Of a stretch of DNA of 25,933 bases, positions 23,404-25,933 are shown piece after piece. Under the pieces are notes generated by a model. That model was not told where the DNA came from. It ran no database searches and saw nothing but the letters and a program-made list of their open reading frames with translations. The DNA is from UBA4416 sp046594225 (GTDB lineage Bacteria; Bacteroidota; Bacteroidia; B-17B0; Aurantibacillaceae). The position numbers were made by a program, and so were the translations under genes. The number at the start of each line of letters is the position of its first letter. Positions within the stretch are counted from its first letter, which is position 1. The stretch lies in NCBI GenBank assembly GCA_046594225.1, contig JBKJPW010000107.1:1-25933 (forward strand), read 5' to 3'.

Positions 23404-24120
23404 TTATTTCTTTATCCAGTTTAACATATCAGTAAACATGCCATTGCTAATGGTATGAACTTCTGGATATTCTTTATAAGTAGGAGTAATGCCTAAGCTT
23501 TTTAAATAAGTGATGGCATCACGAGCATAATTAATAGTAATCACACCGTCGTTAGCACCATGAGAAATAAATACGTTTAATTTTTTTAATTTTTCTTTTG
23601 GCGTAATCAATGGTTTTACTTCTTCTAATAATCGTCCGCTCATAATAGCTATACCTTTTATTTTTTCAGGAATAGTTAAGCCAATACTATAAGCCATGAT
23701 AGCGCCCTGACTAAAACCACATAAATAAATGCGTTTCTCATTATACGCATGTTTTGTTTTGAGCTGATTAATGAATTTTATAATCATTAAGCGACTGGCT
23801 TCTGCTTCAATAGGATTACCGACACGTGTTCCGTTTTCGAAAGTTAAATGATACCAAGCATAACTATCATTACCTATTGTAATTGGAGCGCGTAATGAGA
23901 TGACTAAAAAACTATCTGGTAATTGATTAGCAAATGAAAATAAATCTTTCTCATTACTTCCCACACCATGCATTAAAATAATAACTGGTGGTTCAGCGGA
24001 TTTTATTTTTGGCTCTTTAAAAATATAATATAAACTCGGAGCACTTTTTTTTACAGTACTTTGAGAAAAAGTATGGAATGACAGACTAAAAAATAGTATT
24101 ATTATTATATGCAGTTTCAT
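23404..24120 (-). CDS. Exported carboxylesterase/phospholipase-type alpha/beta hydrolase
   Basis: 238 residues from the ATG at 24120. An in-frame ATG at 24156 is inside the palindromic repeat and would precede the signal peptide, so it is unlikely. The signal peptide (KLHIIIILFFSLSFHTFSQ) suggests export. LMHGVGSNEKDL is the oxyanion-hole region, GFSQGA holds the nucleophilic Ser, HGANDGV the Asp and EVHTIS the His of the triad. The form is that of YpfH/LysoPL-type small esterases. The natural substrate is unknown. It lies between the SRPBCC gene and the palindromic repeat. Confidence 0.85.
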   Translation of the reverse strand: MKLHIIIILFFSLSFHTFSQSTVKKSAPSLYYIFKEPKIKSAEPPVIILMHGVGSNEKDLFSFANQLPDSFLVISLRAPITIGNDSYAWYHLTFENGTRVGNPIEAEASRLMIIKFINQLKTKHAYNEKRIYLCGFSQGAIMAYSIGLTIPEKIKGIAIMSGRLLEEVKPLITPKEKLKKLNVFISHGANDGVITINYARDAITYLKSLGITPTYKEYPEVHTISNGMFTDMLNWIKK

Positions 24121-24150
24121 CTTAAAATTATGTTTTTCATTTAATCTGTT

Positions 24151-24239
24151 CGTCATTGCGATCCGCCAGCTGGCGGAGAAGCAATCTTATATTTATCACT
24201 TTATTTGAGATTGCTTCGTCGTGCCTCCTCGCAATGACG
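24151..24239. repeat. Palindromic dispersed repeat (GTCATTGCGA family), copy 2, with inner palindrome
   Basis: The left end CGTCATTGCGA (24151-24161) and right end TCGCAATGACG (24229-24239) are inverted, with inner GAAGCAATCT (24178-24187) and AGATTGCTTC (24208-24217). The left arm also carries TCCGCCAGCTGGCGGA (24162-24177), a perfect 16-bp palindrome absent from copy 1. It ends 3 bp from the stop of the dioxygenase gene. Confidence 0.85.
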
Positions 24240-24242
24240 GTA

Positions 24243-25127
24243 TTACGCTTTATCAATTAACATCGAAGTCATAGAAAAAGAACCGCCCACAACCGCATCA
24301 TTAAAGTACGATACTTTTTCGTTTTTACCACGTAAAGCAATACTATAAATCATTGGTAAATAATGGTCGGGTGTTGGTGCTGATAATTGTAAAGCTTTAC
24401 TGTAGGTTTTGTAATTAACTAAAGACTTTACGTCATTTTCTAAAATTAATTTTTTAAAACTTTCGTTGGCTTCAATCGCCCAATCGTGTCCAAAGTGTAC
24501 ATTAAAATCTCCAGTAAATTTTGCATATTGAAAACTATGCACCATATTTCCGCTGCCAATAATCAGCACTCCTTTTTTTCTTAAGCCTGCTAATTGTTTA
24601 GCTAAATCGTAATGATATTGCGTATCCTTAGTATGGTCTAAGCTTAATTGTACTATTGGAACATCAGCCGCAGGATATAATTGTTTTAAAACGCTCCAAC
24701 TTCCATGATCAAAGCCCCAAGCTTCATCTAAGCCAACAGGAGTTGTAGTAATCATTTGTTTTGTTTCCTCAGCTAGCCATTTACTGCCAGGTGCTGTATA
24801 TTGCACGTCAAATAAAGCTTGAGGAAAACCACCAAAATCATGAATGGTTTTAGGGATTTCCATAGCCGTTACAAATGTACCATTGGTTTCCCAATGTGCC
24901 GAGATACATAAAATAGCTTTTGGTTTAGGAATATTTTTAGCAATGGCTTTCCAACCTTTGGTAAATTCATTGTCTTCAATGGCATTCATTGGCGAACCAT
25001 GACCTATAAATAATACAGGCATTTGTTCATCTTGTTCAGGTAAATTATTGCCAAACGATTTTAAATCTCCTAATGTTGTCATAGCGGCTAGTCCTAAAAC
25101 TGATTTTATAAACTCCTTACGTTGCAT
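24243..25127 (-). CDS. LigB/YgiD-type extradiol dioxygenase (4,5-DOPA dioxygenase-like)
   Basis: 294 residues from the ATG at 25127; an ATG ten codons earlier is possible but precedes the leader. The leader MQRKEFIKSVLGLAAMTTLG looks like a Tat-type or other export signal, though lacking a strict twin-arginine. The enzyme core has GHGSPMNAI (first metal His), ICISAHWETNG, EAWGFDHGSW and IGSGNMVHSF, the metal-binding His sites of the LigB superfamily, closest in form to YgiD 4,5-DOPA dioxygenase. Such enzymes open catechol rings using a non-haem metal. The substrate and the compartment are not certain. It is followed by a palindromic repeat. Confidence 0.87.
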   Translation of the reverse strand: MQRKEFIKSVLGLAAMTTLGDLKSFGNNLPEQDEQMPVLFIGHGSPMNAIEDNEFTKGWKAIAKNIPKPKAILCISAHWETNGTFVTAMEIPKTIHDFGGFPQALFDVQYTAPGSKWLAEETKQMITTTPVGLDEAWGFDHGSWSVLKQLYPAADVPIVQLSLDHTKDTQYHYDLAKQLAGLRKKGVLIIGSGNMVHSFQYAKFTGDFNVHFGHDWAIEANESFKKLILENDVKSLVNYKTYSKALQLSAPTPDHYLPMIYSIALRGKNEKVSYFNDAVVGGSFSMTSMLIDKA

Positions 25128-25193
25128 GTTAAATTTTACGATTGTAAAGTTCGACAATTTATGGAGTTATAACCTTAACCTATGATAAGAAAT

Positions 25194-25397
25194 TTACTTT
25201 TTATGCCCTCTTCCTTTTGAATGCCCTGAATTACCAGGATTGGTGGTATTTGGGTTGTGAGGATTATTCGTGTTTTTGTGCCAACCACGTTTACCACTGT
25301 TTCCATGAGGATGTAGTACGATGCATGACGTTGAACTTATTAATAGCAATATACTAGTTAATATTAGAAGGATTGAAGAATTGAATTTCATTTTCAT
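25194..25397 (-). CDS. Very small lipoprotein with His/Gly/Asn-rich tail
   Basis: 67 residues, or 65 if the second Met is used. The signal peptide ends SSTSC, a lipobox, so the mature part is about 42 residues. It is rich in His, Asn, Gly, Pro and Lys (HPHGNSGKRGWHKN ... GHSKGRGHKK) with no folded domain visible. Small basic, His-rich lipoproteins of this sort are frequent in Bacteroidota and their function is unknown. It is separated from its neighbours by gaps and appears to be transcribed alone. Confidence 0.7.
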   Translation of the reverse strand: MKMKFNSSILLILTSILLLISSTSCIVLHPHGNSGKRGWHKNTNNPHNPNTTNPGNSGHSKGRGHKK

Positions 25398-25577
25398 TTT
25401 TTATTGATACTTCATGTGATTGTATGAGGTATTTGATTTAGTTTCAAATGTCGTACATCAGCATGGTTAATTACTTACATTATTAATTCTATAATTTACA
25501 TAAATCACAGATATTCGAATAAAAGATCAAAAACTGTTTTTATGGGAGTATTAAAGTAAGAGTTACGTATTAATGCT

Positions 25578-25933
25578 CTAAGTCACATTAGGTTCAATCA
25601 AATCCCATAAATTGCCATACAAATCGGCAAATACCAATACTTTACCATGCGGTTGACTTTCTAGTTCACGAACGATAGTAACATTTTTATTTTTTAGATT
25701 TTGGTAATCTCTACTAATATCATCTGTATATAAAAATAAAAATACACGCCCGCCTGTTTGGTTACCAACTCTACTTTGCTGTTCCTCATTACTTGCTTTT
25801 GCTAATAATAGAGTTGTGCCATTACTACCAGGCGGCGCTACTATTACCCAACGTTTATCGGCACTCATTACTTTATTTTCTACTAAAGTAAAATGTAAAG
25901 TCTCTGTATAAAATTTAATGGCTTCGTCGTAAT
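25578..25933 (-). CDS. VOC (glyoxalase/bleomycin-resistance-like) protein, C-terminal part
   Basis: The gene enters from the right edge: the frame is open through the end of the window and reads YDEAIKFYTETLHF, a typical VOC opening, before MSADKRW. About 117 residues are visible. Strand pairs GTTLLLAKAS, RVFLFLYTDD and the closing FADLYGNLWDLIEP (with the Glu that often binds metal in VOC proteins) support the family. Substrate unknown. The internal Met at 25868 is not the true start. Confidence 0.85.
   Translation of the reverse strand, partial: YDEAIKFYTETLHFTLVENKVMSADKRWVIVAPPGSNGTTLLLAKASNEEQQSRVGNQTGGRVFLFLYTDDISRDYQNLKNKNVTIVRELESQPHGKVLVFADLYGNLWDLIEPNVT

Noticed and set aside
24121..24156. 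Upstream ATG (24156) as start of the esterase gene
   Set aside because: It lies within the palindromic repeat, and the Met at 24120 begins a proper signal peptide.
1..25933. CRISPR arrays, tRNA, rRNA or riboswitch structures
   Set aside because: No regularly spaced direct repeats with spacers, and no cloverleaf or recognisable riboswitch core, were seen on either strand by reading.

Overview
The window comes from an AT-rich member of the Bacteroidota, probably a free-living Bacteroidia or Flavobacteriia-type lineage. Three things point there. Two secreted proteins end in type A sorting domains of the type IX secretion system. Upstream sites fit the Bacteroidota promoter form TAnnTTTG rather than the E. 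coli consensus, and Shine-Dalgarno sequences are absent. Several families (short PabB, SlyD-like FKBP, ALDH7-type dehydrogenase, DUF2490 barrel) are typical of the phylum. Species cannot be told from the sequence alone.

Layout. 1-165 holds the start of a secreted protein that leaves the window. 342-1379 is a short pabB (minus strand). 1692-4204 is a plus-strand set: a small exported protein, a T9SS cargo protein and a membrane protein. It converges on a membrane-anchored spermidine-synthase-like enzyme (4185-5708, minus) whose membrane half is related to that membrane protein. 5850-12496 is an accessory island described below. 12486-19052 is mostly housekeeping: hemH (minus), then dxr, rseP, an exported protein, an OmpA-like lipoprotein, mscL and a DUF1294 protein (all plus). 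19179-25933 is all minus strand: SlyD-like FKBP, ALDH7-type aldehyde dehydrogenase, a terC-DUF2490 pair, an SRPBCC protein, a carboxylesterase, a LigB/YgiD-type dioxygenase, a tiny lipoprotein and a partial VOC-family gene.

Main discovery. The 3' end of hemH (ferrochelatase) occurs four times in the same orientation: once in the intact gene (12486-12642) and three times as detached tails at 5850-6006, 7198-7291 and 7989-8129. Two of these tails still read in frame to a stop. The tails divide the DNA downstream of hemH into three compartments: a wHTH-Fic gene, a MntA-HepT nucleotidyltransferase/HEPN pair, and two long secreted-protein genes. The modules fit tightly, with gaps of about 4 to 17 bp on at least one side and an 11-bp overlap with hemH itself. 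Each tail has its own last four or five codons. The simplest reading is repeated insertion at the hemH 3' end, each event restoring a functional hemH tail and leaving the old tail as a scar. No integrase or transposase is visible, so the mechanism is unknown.

Other points. The Fic protein has Gln where the catalytic His normally sits, and its promoter lies inside a nested inverted repeat. Four intergenic imperfect palindromes of dispersed-repeat type lie at 13512-13644, 19057-19140, 19708-19801 and 24151-24239. No tRNA, rRNA, CRISPR array or complete mobile element was found.
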